Assembly (NCBI RefSeq): GCF_910594005.1
Contig: NC_057823.1
Coordinates: 102,906,015-102,970,014 of the forward strand
Reading direction: 5' to 3'
Length of the DNA stretch: 64,000 nt
DNA from: Cervus elaphus
Lineage: Eukaryota > Chordata > Mammalia > Artiodactyla > Cervidae
The position numbers and the translations under genes are program-made. Positions 12,098 to 23,232 of this stretch are shown one piece after another. The notes below the pieces were generated by a model. It worked only from the letters and a program-made list of their open reading frames with translations, ran no database searches and had not been told where the DNA came from. How positions within the stretch are numbered: position 1 is the stretch's first letter; the number at the start of each line of letters is the position of its first letter.

Positions 12098-14638
12098 ACC
12101 ACAAATACTATATTTAGTTTATGTTGTGTGCAGCAACATAAAATTAATATCTCAGAGAAAATTTCAGAGAATGAAAATATAAGCTATTTCCATATTTCAC
12201 CTGATTTTTTCTTGGTGCTATTCAAATTGTGGGCTTGAAATTATTAAACTGTTAGCTCAATTTCACATATAGAGACGAAAAGCCTCCTGTGTTATGTGTG
12301 TGTGTTTATTTTTTTTACTCTGTGTTTCAGAGTGGAGTTAACCAGGATTAATTTTGTAGGAATAATGGACCATAAATCTGGAGGACTATTAATTCTTTTC
12401 CTCTTTTTTATTGCCATAGTGCACATTTTTTATTGACAAGGATAGGTACTGTCTGGAAAGTCTACATAATCTAAAATCTGACTAATTTAAAGCAGAGATC
12501 AATTTCACTCTAAAGTGTTTATAAAGTGATAGAATATGAAATCCTACTCAGAACTTCCAAATATACTGTACCTATAATGACTGCCTTGGAAATCACCAGT
12601 GCTCTTCATTCTACTATTTTGAAATTTATATTATGATGAAATTTGTCAATCATATTTTTCTCCAAAAAGTGGAGAGACTTACTTTTGTGGGATTCATGTG
12701 CCATGCAATTAATTGTTACCTTTTCCCTTAAGGTGAAGATTAAGAAAATGTATAGTGTTATAAAAAATTTTCCTTTCACCTGTAATATGAATTGTTCATA
12801 TAGTGTGCAACTGACTCACAATCCAGATGGGAAAAGAACATTGTTTATAGAAATAATTCTGTTCTGTATATTTTAGTAGTTTATTTTGAAAGAAATTTTA
12901 ACCTAAAAGGTTATATGATGATATATATGAATACATGATAATGGCATTCAATTATGACTTTAGACAGATCCAATTTAAACACCTGAAGTGGTTACAGGAA
13001 GTTCCACTTTACTTTTTTCCTACACATCACAGGTACTACAGAGTTTCTGGTTTACTTGAAATACTGTTTTTATTAGTAATAGTAGTTAAGTAATAGAGTG
13101 ATATACATAATAATAATAGTAAGCTGTAATTACATGAGATTTTTATTATGGTTACCAAATTTTGGTGCTCTTCCCATAAAGTAATTCTTCATTTTGTATC
13201 TGAGTGAGCTTGTAATAAAGCAACTGATTGAAGTACAGGATGAGAATTTCAGTATTAGTTTTCAAAAGGCCAGGCAGTTTCTCCTTTGTTTGCTAAAATT
13301 TTCACCCTTGGTATCCAGAGTCACAATATATAAAATCTGATTACTTATGACCACCATGCGGAAAACTATAGGCACCCAAGTCAACGGTACCGTCCGAGGC
13401 CAGATTCCAATCAGATCCCTGCCAAAGGAACAGACATGTGAGACAAACCGTGCTGTATCCCACTGGACTAGCCTATAGCTAAAACCCACCAAGTAACTCC
13501 TGTTGACATCACATAGGACCAAAAAACCACTCGCCTAAGTCCTGCCAGAACCCCATCCCACAAATAAGAGAATTAGATTAGGAAGATGATCATTTTAAGC
13601 CATCTTCTGAGATAACTTATTACATCAAAATAAATAATGGGGACACAAGTCAAACATGCTTTCAGATAATTACATATGCTTTTTCCTGACTCTAACATCC
13701 AGAGTATAATTTCTCTATACAAGAATCACATGAAAATCTACTTACAGTAAGCTCTAGAAACCACAGATTTACTATCATTTATTGAGGAGTTTGATCTTAT
13801 GAAGCATGGAGTTATACATTATACATAAATAACTGTCATAGAAATCATATTATCTAGGCTAAGTATATTATACACATTAACAAAATCCAGACATAAATCA
13901 GGTGTAGAAAGTTGAGGAAAAGTTGATGGAAAATATGGTCTTTGCAAGTGTACTGAGAGTGCAAGATGGAAGTTCTGATTTGTTTTGGGATCTCAGCAAT
14001 GATTAATGATGATATCTACTCTGTACAATATAATCACATCATTAGATATGAAAGCCATTGTGAAATGCCTTATGATTAAATAACCAAACAACTGATATTG
14101 TTGAAAGCTGTGTTTGAATATAAAATATGAGTATCTATAGAAAACCCTTTTTCACCATTTCAAAAAGAGAAATAGGTATAAAAACCTTTTAGGAATCAGT
14201 ATCTAAGGCATTTTTTTTCTAAGAAATATGTAAATAGATTTCTACAAAAGGTTTACTTTGCAGTTTATATGGAAAAGCCAATATCATTTGTCTTGACAAT
14301 ATTTCACTAACTCACTTAAAGTTGAGACAGAATGTTACAATAAGTAAATTAAGGAAATCAATTAAACTTTGATCACTTATGTTGTATTTAAAGCACTTAT
14401 AAACGGGTGAAATACTGTATGACCTGTGTCCGTACTAAATAGTGTACACCTTATTTGTTTCAGAAGTTCAGCTACTCCAGTAGACACCAGAAATTTAAAG
14501 ATAATTGAGACCCTTGAGAATCTCACAGATGAGTTAGGAATAAAGATGGAGAATTTTTAAAAGTTATAAGGTTTAATAAATTATTAAGTGCATGAATACA
14601 CAGAACACATGGAGTAGGGGTTACATTTGCCTGACAGT
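12098..14638. other. Unclassified low-repeat DNA
   Basis: AT-rich DNA without a recognised gene or interspersed repeat, except for a distinct GC-richer, CpG-bearing block at about 13262-13560 listed separately. Other open frames are short and featureless. Confidence 0.6.
13262..13522 (-). other. Unidentified open block with an acceptor-like upstream signal
   Basis: An 86-codon minus-strand open frame occupies a GC-richer island within AT-rich DNA. The island has several CpGs on the plus strand, in 'catgcggaa', 'caacggtaccgtccgaggcc' and 'aaaccgtgc'. Inside it, on the minus strand, 'tgtctgttcctttggcag' (about 13418-13435) looks like a splice acceptor, and the sequence after it stays open in more than one frame. 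I do not recognise the protein. An old LTR or retroelement fragment, or a conserved element, would also fit. Coding status is unproven. Confidence 0.3.
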
Positions 14639-14827
14639 GTCTTAGTTGCTCAGTCATGTCCAGCTCTTTGCAAACCCAAGGATGAAGGAGCTCACCAAGC
14701 TCCATGGAATTCTCTAGGCAAGAATACTGAAGTGGGTAGCCATTCCCTTCTCCAGGGGAATCTTCTCAACCCAGATATCAAATCTTGATCTCCTGCAATG
14801 CAGGCAGACTCTTTATCATATAAGCCA
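14639..14827 (-). mobile_element. Bov-tA/BOV-A2 type SINE, diverged
   Basis: The plus strand reads the antisense BovA body, from 'ttgctcagtcatgtccagct' through 'ggcaagaatactgaagtggg', ending in a degraded tRNA-like head ('atcatataagccact'). It lies directly against a second antisense SINE. Confidence 0.85.
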
Positions 14828-15133
14828 CTGAAAGTGAAATTTGCTCAGTTGTGTCCAACTCTTTGCGATCCCATGGACTATATAGTCCATGGAATTAACT
14901 AGGCCAGAATACTGGAGTGGGTAGCCTTTCCCTTCTCCAGGAGATCTTCCCAACCCAGGGATTGAACTCAGGTCTTCTGCATTGCAGGCAGATTCTTCAC
15001 CAGCTGAGTCACAAGGGAAGCCCAAGAATACTGGAGTGGGTAGCCTATGCCTTCTCCAGTGGATCTTCCCAACCCAGGAATTGAACCGCAGTCTCCTGGA
15101 TTACAGGCAGATTCTTAACCAACTGAGCTATCT
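14828..15133 (-). mobile_element. Dimeric Bov-tA/BOV-A2 SINE
   Basis: It has a GAAAGTGAAA left edge, two BovA bodies and two tRNA-like heads on the minus strand. It abuts the SINE at 14639-14827 in the same orientation and may have inserted next to or into that element's head. Confidence 0.9.
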
Positions 15134-15178
15134 CAAATTTGCCTGAGGTGGGCAAAAAAAGTGAGTATGGATAGTTCA

Positions 15179-15634
15179 TGTATTAGTTTTCTAGTGCTAT
15201 GACATTTATTACAAACTTAATTTAAAACAATATAAATGTATAGGTCATATTCTATTATCCTCCTGGTTTAATAAGTCTAAAATCAAGATGATATGTGACT
15301 GGGTTCTCATCAGGAGCCTCTTGAATTGTTGGCCAAATCCAGTTTTGAAATTGTAAGACTTCGAAATTGTAAGACTTCGAAATTGTAGGTCTCTGTCTCT
15401 CCTAGAGGCCTCTCTCTGGCCCTTGTATAGAACATTCTCTGCTTTAAAACGTTCATTTGATTAGATTGGGTCTATCGAGATAATCCTGGATAATCTATTT
15501 TAAAATTTATAACTGTAATTGTACCTGAAAATTCCTTTTTCATGTAGCACAACATAGTCATGAGATTATAGGATTAGAATAGACATTTTTAGTTAAAGTA
15601 TAGACATTTTTGAGAGACCATTCTGCCTCGCACA
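15179..15634 (+). mobile_element. Solo LTR resembling MLT1 (ERVL-MaLR)
   Basis: It starts 'tgtattagttttctagtgct', the typical MLT1 opening, and ends 'ccattctgcctcgcaca', the usual close. Between them are the family-typical 'gataatcctggataatct' and 'catgtagcacaacatagtca' (as in the conserved 'taacatattcac' region). No internal retroviral sequence follows, so this is a solitary LTR. Three copies of a 16-bp unit (15345-15392) are an expansion within it. Confidence 0.75.
15345..15392. repeat. 16-bp tandem triplication inside the MLT1-like LTR
   Basis: Three adjacent units of the type 'tcgaaattgtaagact' are present. The first starts tt instead of tc and the last ends aggtct. The junctions create two TTCGAA sites. 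Confidence 0.9.
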
Positions 15635-15714
15635 GTTCATGAACTTAATTATTTTTTTCCCTTTTCAAATGAAAGGTTGGGTGGGATCTAGAAGCAGGAA
15701 ATAAGGATATCTAT

Positions 15715-15924
15715 GGCTTACCTGATAGCTCAGTTGGTAAAGAATCCATCTGCCATGCAGGAGACCAGGAGACCCCGGTTCGATCCCTGGGTTGGGAAGA
15801 TCCCCTGGAGAAGGGTCAGGCTACCCACTCCAGTATTCTGGCCTAGAGGATCCCATGGATTGTGTAGTCCATAGGGTTGCAAAGAGTTGGACATGACTGA
15901 GCGACTTTCACTTCACTTCACTTT
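15715..15924 (+). mobile_element. Bov-tA SINE with well-kept Pol III boxes
   Basis: The tRNA-like head has an A-box-like 'tagctcagttggt' (15726-15738) and a perfect B-box-like 'ggttcgatccc' (15777-15787), the internal RNA polymerase III promoter of this SINE class. A small internal duplication, 'ggagaccaggagacc', lies just before the B box. The body ends at 'gacatgactgagcgactttc' with a CACTT tail. Confidence 0.93.
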
Positions 15925-16799
15925 GCGAGTACCTAACTAACTTGAAGACCTGATAAAAAACCAACCCATGATAATAATACTAAAAACTAATCTGGAAAAG
16001 AGTTATGTTCAGGCAGGAAGAGAAATGTTGTGTCCTTTATTATGTGATAAGGCACGACATTAGCCCTATCATACACAGATCATGTTAGTTTGAGCCTCCC
16101 AGCTTTAGCCTGGTGGAGCGGCCTCATACACAGGTTCTGTTCCTTGCCTACTAATGAAGAGAAGCCAATAGTATCAAAGACAAAACAACTTCCACAGGAA
16201 AGATCCTCCCTCCTTCTCCATTTATTACCCAGTGTTTGCACCATGCACAATATATCACACATTTGTAATGCTGGAAGAACAGTGACTCCTGGAAAGAAAA
16301 ACTCTGAAATCAATAACTCATTGGAATTTGAGATAGCACCATTAAAGTGGCATTTCCCATAGAAGTGGGTAGATCCTAGGGAGCTTTGAATTATACATGC
16401 ATGCTCAGATTTCTGTTTTAAATTCATTCTCTCCTCTTAACCTGGGAATATGAAGGTGTATTTAAGCTAATACAAAACTAGGGATTGTACATGTGTATAT
16501 GCATAATGAGATGAAAGGATAGAAGATCACAATCTTGGTTATGGGTATAAATATAAATAACAACAACAAGAACAACTGGTTTGTCATCAGAGAGAAACTT
16601 TGAAACTGGCTACTCAGGAAATGGAGAGTATCCATCATTTTTTCACCATGTGAATGCCTAAAGTCTACTTGATAGAATTTTAAAGTGTATTTTAAAGTGT
16701 ATTTAAAGTGTATTTTTAAAATCACTAGTCCAGAAAGACTCTGACTACCTAGTGTGTGAATTTGGGGAATAATATCAGTTTCCTGCCTACTAGAATGAA
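15925..16799. other. Unclassified DNA with a 12-13 bp tandem repeat
   Basis: No gene or known interspersed element is seen. At 16678-16717 a unit of the form 'ttttaaagtgta' is repeated three times. The open frames here are incidental. Confidence 0.55.
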
Positions 16800-17190
16800 T
16801 GTTAGTTCAGGTCTTCAGAGAAGCAGTGACAGAGAAGTGCAAGAGATTTACTGAGGAAAAATTACTTATGAGGGGAACATGGAGGAAGCTGGAGGAGGCA
16901 GGACAACCTATGAGAACAAGATGAAATGTGACGACTGCAGTGGAGAAAGGGGAGGAAGGAAGAGACATGGGAATATCCCTGACTGGAGCACAGCTTTAAG
17001 AAAGTTTTGGCCAGGATGGGAATATAGCATCCTTGAGCCAACATCACCAGTGAGACGAGTCTTGCATTTTGTAGAAATTCGTCTTTCTATGTCCACTTGT
17101 TGGCTGGGAGCAACCAGTGAAAATCATGGACACAGTACATATGTACTCAGAGGCCTCACTGGCTGGGGGAGAAATATAGGTTAGTGAGGT
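16800..17190 (-). mobile_element. Probable ERV LTR, left copy (3' LTR)
   Basis: It opens 'tgttagttcaggtcttcaga' and shares spaced similarity with 21136 onward, for example 'gtgcaagagatttactgagg' against 'gtgcaagatatttatcgagg'. The right boundary is uncertain because the two copies are strongly diverged. DNA from 17190 to 17527 is probably internal ERV remnant, but I recognise no domain in it. Confidence 0.5.
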
Positions 17191-17527
17191 GAACTATAGC
17201 TCCTTGCCAAGGTGATGGTTAACAGTGAGGACAGAGGCCTTGAGATTAACTGCAGCAACAGGGAACCTTCTCTCTTTTGGGCCTTTGACCATGTCATCTG
17301 GTATATGGGCCACAGCAACATTCCAGATGCAGACTGTATTTCCACAGATCCCCAAGAGGCCCATCAAGTGCTGTGCTTCCTTCTATGTGACAAAGAATAC
17401 CAAATGCATCCGTTTGTCTTTTACGTTGGGGACGGTTCTCAATACACATCTGAACACCGGACCCTGATAATACCACTGAGTGGCTTATTCCTGGATCTTT
17501 GTAGAGTTTGCGACCTATCATGTAAAG

Positions 17528-18365
17528 GCATATCTTTTTTAATTTAACTTTTTTTCCATTTATTTGTATTCATTGGAGGCTAACTACTTTACAATATTGT
17601 AGTGGTTTATTTTATATTGGCAAATAGTTGATTTGCAATGTTGTATTAGTTTCAGGTGTACAAGAAAGTAATTCAGTTATACGTATATATATATCTCTAT
17701 TATTTTTTCAGACTTTTCCCATATAGGATATTATAGAACATTGAGAAGAGTTTCTTGTGCTATATAGTTGTTCCTCGTTGATTATCTTTTTTTATATATG
17801 GTAGTATGTATATGTTAATCTAAAACTCCTAGGCTACACCTTCCCTCCATGTTTCTCCTTTGGTGACCATAAGTTTGCTCTTGAAGTCTGTGAGTCTGTT
17901 TCTGTTTTGTAAATAAATTAATTTTTATCATTTTTTTTACATTCCACATATAAATGATATCATATGACATTTGTGTTTGTCTGACTGACTTAGTATGTTA
18001 ATCTTTAGGTCCACCGATGTTGCTGTAAATGGCATTATTTCATTCTTTTTTATGGCTGAGTAATATTCCATTGGGTACTTATGACAAATTTTCTTTATCC
18101 ATTCATCTCTTAATGGACATTTATGTTGCTTCTATCTCTTGGCTATTGTAAATAGTGTTGCAGTGAACATTGGGGGGCATGAATCTTTTCAAATTATTTT
18201 CTCTGAATATATGCCAGGAGTGGGATTGCTAGATCATACGATAGTTCTATTTTTACCTTTTTAGTGAACCTCCATACTGTTTTCTATAGTGGCTGTATAA
18301 ATTTACATTCTTACCAACAGTAGGAGAGTTCTCTTTTATCCACACTCTCTCTAGCATTTATTATA
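17528..18365 (-). mobile_element. 5'-truncated L1 inside the ERV
   Basis: The plus strand starts with T-rich DNA and reads the antisense L1 3' end: 'gtttcaggtgtacaagaaag', 'ttctttatccattcatctct', 'ggctattgtaaatagtgttg', 'ccaggagtgggattgctaga'. The 5' end breaks off near 18365. The insertion removed or split the downstream part of the ERV pol region. Confidence 0.9.
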
Positions 18366-18492
18366 GGAAACACATCTTACCAAGGCTAGTGAATCATCTT
18401 CTTCTTACTCATAGTATACAATCAGCATAATGTTGCTGATGTGATGAGTCACAGTGATATTCCATGGGGTTGCCAGACTGTTCAATTCAGAC

Positions 18493-18690
18493 CAGGTGGT
18501 GCTAGAACCTCCTGCCAATTCAGGAGATGTAAGAGACATGAGTTTGATCCCTGGGTTAGGAAGATCCCCTGGAAGAGGGTATGTCAACCCATTCCAGTAT
18601 TCTTGCCTGGAGAATTCCATGGACAGAGGAGCATGGAGGGTTACAGTCCATGGGGTCACAAAGAGTCGGACATAACTGAAGTGACTTAGC
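18493..18690 (+). mobile_element. Bov-tA SINE, diverged head
   Basis: The head is degraded ('ggtggtgctagaacctcctg'), with a B-box-like 'gtttgatccc'. The body is clear from 'ttaggaagatcccctggaag' to 'agagtcggacataactgaag'. Confidence 0.88.
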
Positions 18691-18780
18691 AGGTAAGCAC
18701 AACAGAAGGGAGAGAGAATTAAATTATCCATGAAGCAAAACTTTAAATGAATATTCTTTACTTTCATATATGAATGTGAA

Positions 18781-19020
18781 CTATTTCTTATCCTCTTTTA
18801 TTGTCAGAATGAAAAAGTACCCACTCTCCAAATCAATGGCTGTATACCATGGATCTGAGACCTTGTTAAATGGTTCTAGTCCTTCGTCTGGCAGGGCGGC
18901 TGGAGGTGGAGCTTGTACATGGTTAAGTCTGTAGGAATCTGTGGTCTTTCTGCAAATCTGAGTTTCTGTAAGGACAGACAAGTGAATTAAATGTACATGT
19001 GATAAGGACCACCTCTGCAA
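18781..19020 (-). pseudogene. ERV reverse-transcriptase N-terminal fragment
   Basis: A 79-codon open stretch ends in 'WYTAIDLESGYFF', which matches the first catalytic region of retroviral reverse transcriptase (W-Y-T-x-x-D-L-x-x-x-F-F) and contains the first conserved aspartate. The W-Y-T form favours class III (ERVL) or class I over class II. Beyond it the frame is lost: the SINE at 18493-18690 and the L1 lie downstream, and the YxDD region is not found. It is an inactive relic. Confidence 0.6.
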
Positions 19021-21135
19021 CTTTTAGATCTTGAGTGGCAGTAGTAATCTCCAACACCCCTCTGAAAAAGTGACATTTTTTATTTACTGTCTTACCTGGA
19101 GAGGAGGCAGCATTTTAAGGAGTTGAGGCCTGACCTTCTCCAGTCATAGCGGTTACACTACAAGCCAAGAACCACATGACTATCCCTCTAACTGCCAAAT
19201 AAAGTCCAAATTTATGTTTGGGGACAGAAGAAGCACGCATTGAGTAAATCCACAGACAGAGTAGGGCCTTTGTGATTTAGATTCTAGTCAATATTCCTTT
19301 AATTTTCTGCCATGCCTAAGCCTCCACTCTCAAAATGGGACAGTTATGACACTTGGGGTCTTCGGTTATCCATGTCAGCTCACACTCAGATTCTGATCAT
19401 CTTCAAATGTGTGGGCACTTCCCTTTTCTTCAGCCTTTAATGTTCTGTCATGCTGCATGACACTGCCTCCAAGGGAACTCACAACCTGTTCAGTCAATGT
19501 CTTCCAGTTGGCGGTGGTCTGAAAATTGGGATTGGTCTGAAAACTTTTTATTGAGACCTATCCAAATCCCTGTGTCTTAATTCTTGCTTTTGGGAGGATG
19601 GGATGTAGATATCAATTGGAAACTTTGTCATCTCCCCATCTATTTTGTCCTAGAGTCTCAGTGCTCAATTAATCATTTCCGCAGCTCTTTGTGGGTCAAG
19701 CTCCCTTCGTGGTCTATTTGATCATGCCAGTCTTTACAGTCATTGCTGTCCTATGGCTTCTGGATTCCAAGTACCTCTACTATTTTAGGGCACCATCATC
19801 TCACAGATATATCCAGCCCAGTTCTCAGCCAACTTTTTGTTGTGTCAGCCTTTGCCTAGAGAGGAGAACTGCCGCTGTCTTAGTGATCCTATGCACCTCT
19901 CATCAGTACATGCTGATGGCTTTGATAAATACTGTGATTTCAGGGCCTTCCTATGGAACATAACCAAATAGTAGGTCTTCGTACCTCTCATAATAGATCC
20001 ATTCCAACAAATCTACTTGCCTCAGCCTCTTTATTACTTCCTTTACTTTCTTCCAGGGAAAATCAGGCATTTCCATTTTCCTTAATATTAGCCAACACTT
20101 TTCTCTGGGTTTCTAAGAGCATCTCTGCAAGAGAGTTGGCCTGGCATCCCAGCCAAAGTATAAACCCAAGTTTGGTTAGGACTCTCTACGTTGATGAATT
20201 TTTGCCTTTCCAGTCTTGCATTTCATTCTTCTGGTCAGGTGCTCTCAAAATCCAACCGCAGTAATACGTTCCAGTTACTGTATGTTCCTGCTCCTAAATT
20301 TTGCTATTTCCTATTGTATTTACATCTCTCTTCATATTAGACCCAGAAGGTTAGACCCATATAAGACCCTTATAAGACCCTTAGCTAGGTTATGGTAGGA
20401 TTTAACCCTATATCCTAGTAGCCAGGAGAAGAAGTGGGGGTAACTGCTGAGGGGAGCACTCACTGCCTCATGGTGAGGGAGGACTGTGCTATGTCCTCAA
20501 ACCGAGTAGGAAGTGGGATAACTAAATCTTACTGGGCAAGGATGGGACCACTTTCCAAGTTCTGTCAATTCAACATCTGTAGAATCATCATCTACTTGAA
20601 CGTCCTTCCAGATGGCCCCCGTTCATGTTTCAGGGCCCCAGAAAAAGTTTTAATCTTGGCACAAAAGATGTGGTTGAAGGAGCCTTCAGATGTGTCTGGA
20701 GTTTTGCCCTTATAATCATCACATCATCACTTTGCTTCTGTGTCTGTGCTTCCACTCCAAGATATAAGGATCTTCTTTAACACTATGAGAGGCCCTCTGG
20801 ACCTCACACTTAGCTGTTAACTGCTTGCTTATACCCCTCAGCTTCTCTGCAGAGCACCAGTACAGTGCAGAAGCCCACTGGCTTTCTTGATGCTGCTCCC
20901 TACCCTCATATTTTTCAAATGCCTGAATCATTGCTAAGGGCAATTTTCTTCCCCTGGCATACATTTCCAGGTCAGTAATGGTGATATCATTAGCAGTTAG
21001 CCTACTGTGTTGTATTACATGGTCTCTGTACTTCACCTACCACTTAGGACGCCGAAAACCTTTGGTGTCATGCATGAGCCTGTCTCTAATCCTTAGTCTT
21101 GCCACCTATGTTGTGAGCTCTTTAGGTAAAATTTG
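19021..21135 (-). other. Probable ERV internal remnant (gag/pro region)
   Basis: By position, between the presumed 5' LTR and the RT fragment, this stretch should be gag and protease. A 105-codon minus frame at 20719-21036 is the longest piece, but I recognise no zinc knuckle or protease motif. The plus-strand open frames at 19691-20398 have no retroviral features and are taken as shadows. Confidence 0.4.
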
Positions 21136-21560
21136 TGTTAGTTCAGATCCTCAGAGAAAAAGGAGGATGTGAAAAATGGGCTTATTTGTGCAAGATATTT
21201 ATCGAGGAAATACATATAAGAGAACAAGGGTAGGGAGTCAGAGCAAGCATGATGCAATCTGACTCCTGGGAAGGAGACTAGGAAGGAGATAGGGTTGGGG
21301 ATGAACAGTCTCAGACCACAGCACACACACCTCTACGAAAGATTTGGTCACACCAAAGGCAAGTCCGTGAACCGAAGTTATGTGCCAGATGAAACACAGA
21401 TGTGTCCTGTATTTTGCAGGTGCGGCCTTTTATTAAATATTGTGGTAGAAGTAGCAGGGCCACCCATCAGTGCTTCCTATGCAGAAGATCTCCATGGAGA
21501 ATTGTTCTCATTGCTATAGAAAACATGAAATTATGAGTTATGTTTTTAGAATTTGCATCA
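21136..21560 (-). mobile_element. Probable ERV LTR, right copy (5' LTR)
   Basis: It opens 'tgttagttcagatcctcaga', matching the left copy. It continues with a similar layout but high divergence, implying an old insertion. The outer boundary is approximate. I see no convincing primer-binding site next to it. Confidence 0.45.
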
Positions 21561-22582
21561 GACGGAAATGTAGGATGGGAAACTGTCAAAAGGGAAGGGC
21601 CAGTACTTGCAAGTCATAGACATTTGGAGCAAATTTATGACTTAGAAAGTATGGTATAGTAAGTGTTCTTGGAATGTGATTTTTGATGGGGGTGAACAGT
21701 GGAGGAGAGTAAGCCAGAGGCTTAGCTAGAGGCCAGATCGTAACAGAGAGTGGAAATAAAATGTGAAATGAGCACTTGAGCAATACTGGTGGGAGGAGAT
21801 AGGGCTGGGTAGGATAGATGCCCTCAACTTGTTCCAGAGCAAAATCTCTGTGCAACTGGGTCTCACCAAATTCACCAAGAACTTATTTTAATCAAACTGC
21901 CACCGGTGCTCAGTCATCCAACCAGCAACTTTTGAACTACTCAAAGCTGACGAGTGCAGAGAGACTTGGGGAAACTGATATCTAGTCCTTACTGTGTTGT
22001 CCAAGTCTTGTACTGTGGCCATGACCATGTCCGTTTGGCAGGAGAGGTGTACGGAAGCCCTATGCTTACTCAGAGAATTCTTTATTTATTCATTTTTCTC
22101 ATGGAAAGCATATTAGGTTAATAATGGATCACTACCATCACTTATTAAAAAGTTCTTTCCATAGAAAGTGCTTCAGTTGATAATTTCTTATTATTTCTTC
22201 TTCTTCTTTTTTTTTTTTTTTCTGCTTAATTCTAGGGCTTTCAAGTATGATGCAAACAACAAGAGAATCACATTCGTGTAATACACAGATGATCAAATGG
22301 CTTTAGATAGGTCCACAGAGGATCTATGAGTTTTTGAGTAAAAGAAACAATGTGGATGAGTATCATCCAGTGTCACCAGTTTAGCTATCACATTATCGCC
22401 CCTGGATTCATCTCACTGAAGATAAGGCACAGCGATATACAATTTTGCTTTTTGTCAATGTCAAAACAAGGTTTTCAAAGCTTCCTGTTGTTAATACAGT
22501 TATACAGAGTTTTTTTTTTTCCCACCCTTACAGACATAAATATTTACTACAGTATTTCGTTATATACAAATATATATACATT
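21561..22582. other. Unclassified DNA
   Basis: No gene is recognised. It contains a (TTC)n/T-run at about 22195-22221 and a T-run near 22509-22521 that may be the tail of the L1 at 22704-23232. Confidence 0.55.
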
Positions 22583-22703
22583 GGAGAAGGAAATGGCAAT
22601 CCACTCCAGTATTCTTGCCAGAACTCCACGGACAGAGGAGCCTGGCGGGCTACAGTCCATGGGATCGCAGAAAGAGTCAGACACGACTGAGCGACTAAAT
22701 CAC
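22583..22703 (+). mobile_element. BovA SINE fragment
   Basis: Only the BovB-derived half is present, from 'ggagaaggaaatggcaatcc' to 'agacacgactgagcgactaa'. The sequence is close to the consensus, which suggests a fairly recent, 5'-truncated insertion. Confidence 0.9.
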
Positions 22704-23232
22704 TCACATATATACACACACATATATTTATGATATGCACATGGCACTGTACATACGTCAACCTCAGTCTCCCAATTCATCCCCCGGCACCAAGTCCACC
22801 CATCCGTTCTCTACGTCTGCGTCTCTATTCTTGCCCTGCAAATAGGTACATCTGTACTATTTTTCTAGGTTCCATGTATATGTATTAATATATGATATCT
22901 GTTTTTCTCTTTCTGACTTACTTCACTCTGTAAGATAGACTCCAGGTCCATCCACAAATGACCCGATATTGTTGTTTTTTATGGTTGAGTAATATTCCAT
23001 TGTGTATGTGTACCATATCTTCTTTATCTGTTGATGGACACATAGGTTGCTCCCTTGTCCTTGTTATTGTAAATAGTGCTGCAATGAACACTGGAGTGGA
23101 TGTGTCTTTTAATTATGGTTTTCTCAGGGTGTGTGCCCAATAGTGGGATGGTGGGGTCATATGGCAGTTCTGTTTTTACTTTTGTAATGAACCTGCATAC
23201 TGTTCTCCATAGTGGCTCTATAAATTTACATA
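22704..23232 (-). mobile_element. 5'-truncated L1 (L1-BT-like)
   Basis: The plus strand shows the antisense L1 3' region: 'tttctgacttacttcactct', 'gagtaatattccattgtgta', 'gtaaatagtgctgcaatgaa', 'gtgcccaatagtgggatg'. The minus frame at 23024-23248 has the L1 ORF2 wording 'KTELPYDPTIPLLGTHPEK'. The insertion ends at about 23232. Confidence 0.9.

Larger units (their letters stand above)
16800..21560 (-). mobile_element. Decayed endogenous retrovirus (ERVL-like), interrupted
   Basis: Two related LTR-like segments begin 'tgttagttcag' at 16800 and 21136 in the same orientation. The DNA between them contains a reverse-transcriptase fragment on the minus strand (18781-19020). That orientation makes the right copy the 5' LTR. 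The lower half of pol has been displaced or lost where an L1 (17528-18365) and a SINE (18493-18690) inserted. The remaining frames are short and broken by stops, so nothing here is functional. Class assignment (III, possibly I) is inferred from one motif. Confidence 0.55.

Noticed and set aside
11848..12182. Three overlapping plus-strand hydrophobic frames
   Set aside because: They are the antisense strand of BovB coding sequence.
15726..15787. tRNA-like A and B boxes
   Set aside because: They belong to the tRNA-Glu-derived head of a Bov-tA SINE. There is no complete cloverleaf and the context is a SINE body, so it is not a tRNA gene.
17212..17547. 111-codon plus-strand frame
   Set aside because: It overlaps a second plus frame and a minus frame of similar length, has no recognised motif and lies between an LTR and an L1 insertion. 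It is probably ERV internal debris.
19691..20398. Plus-strand frames within the ERV region
   Set aside because: They have no retroviral or host domain features, and the retroviral signal is on the opposite strand.
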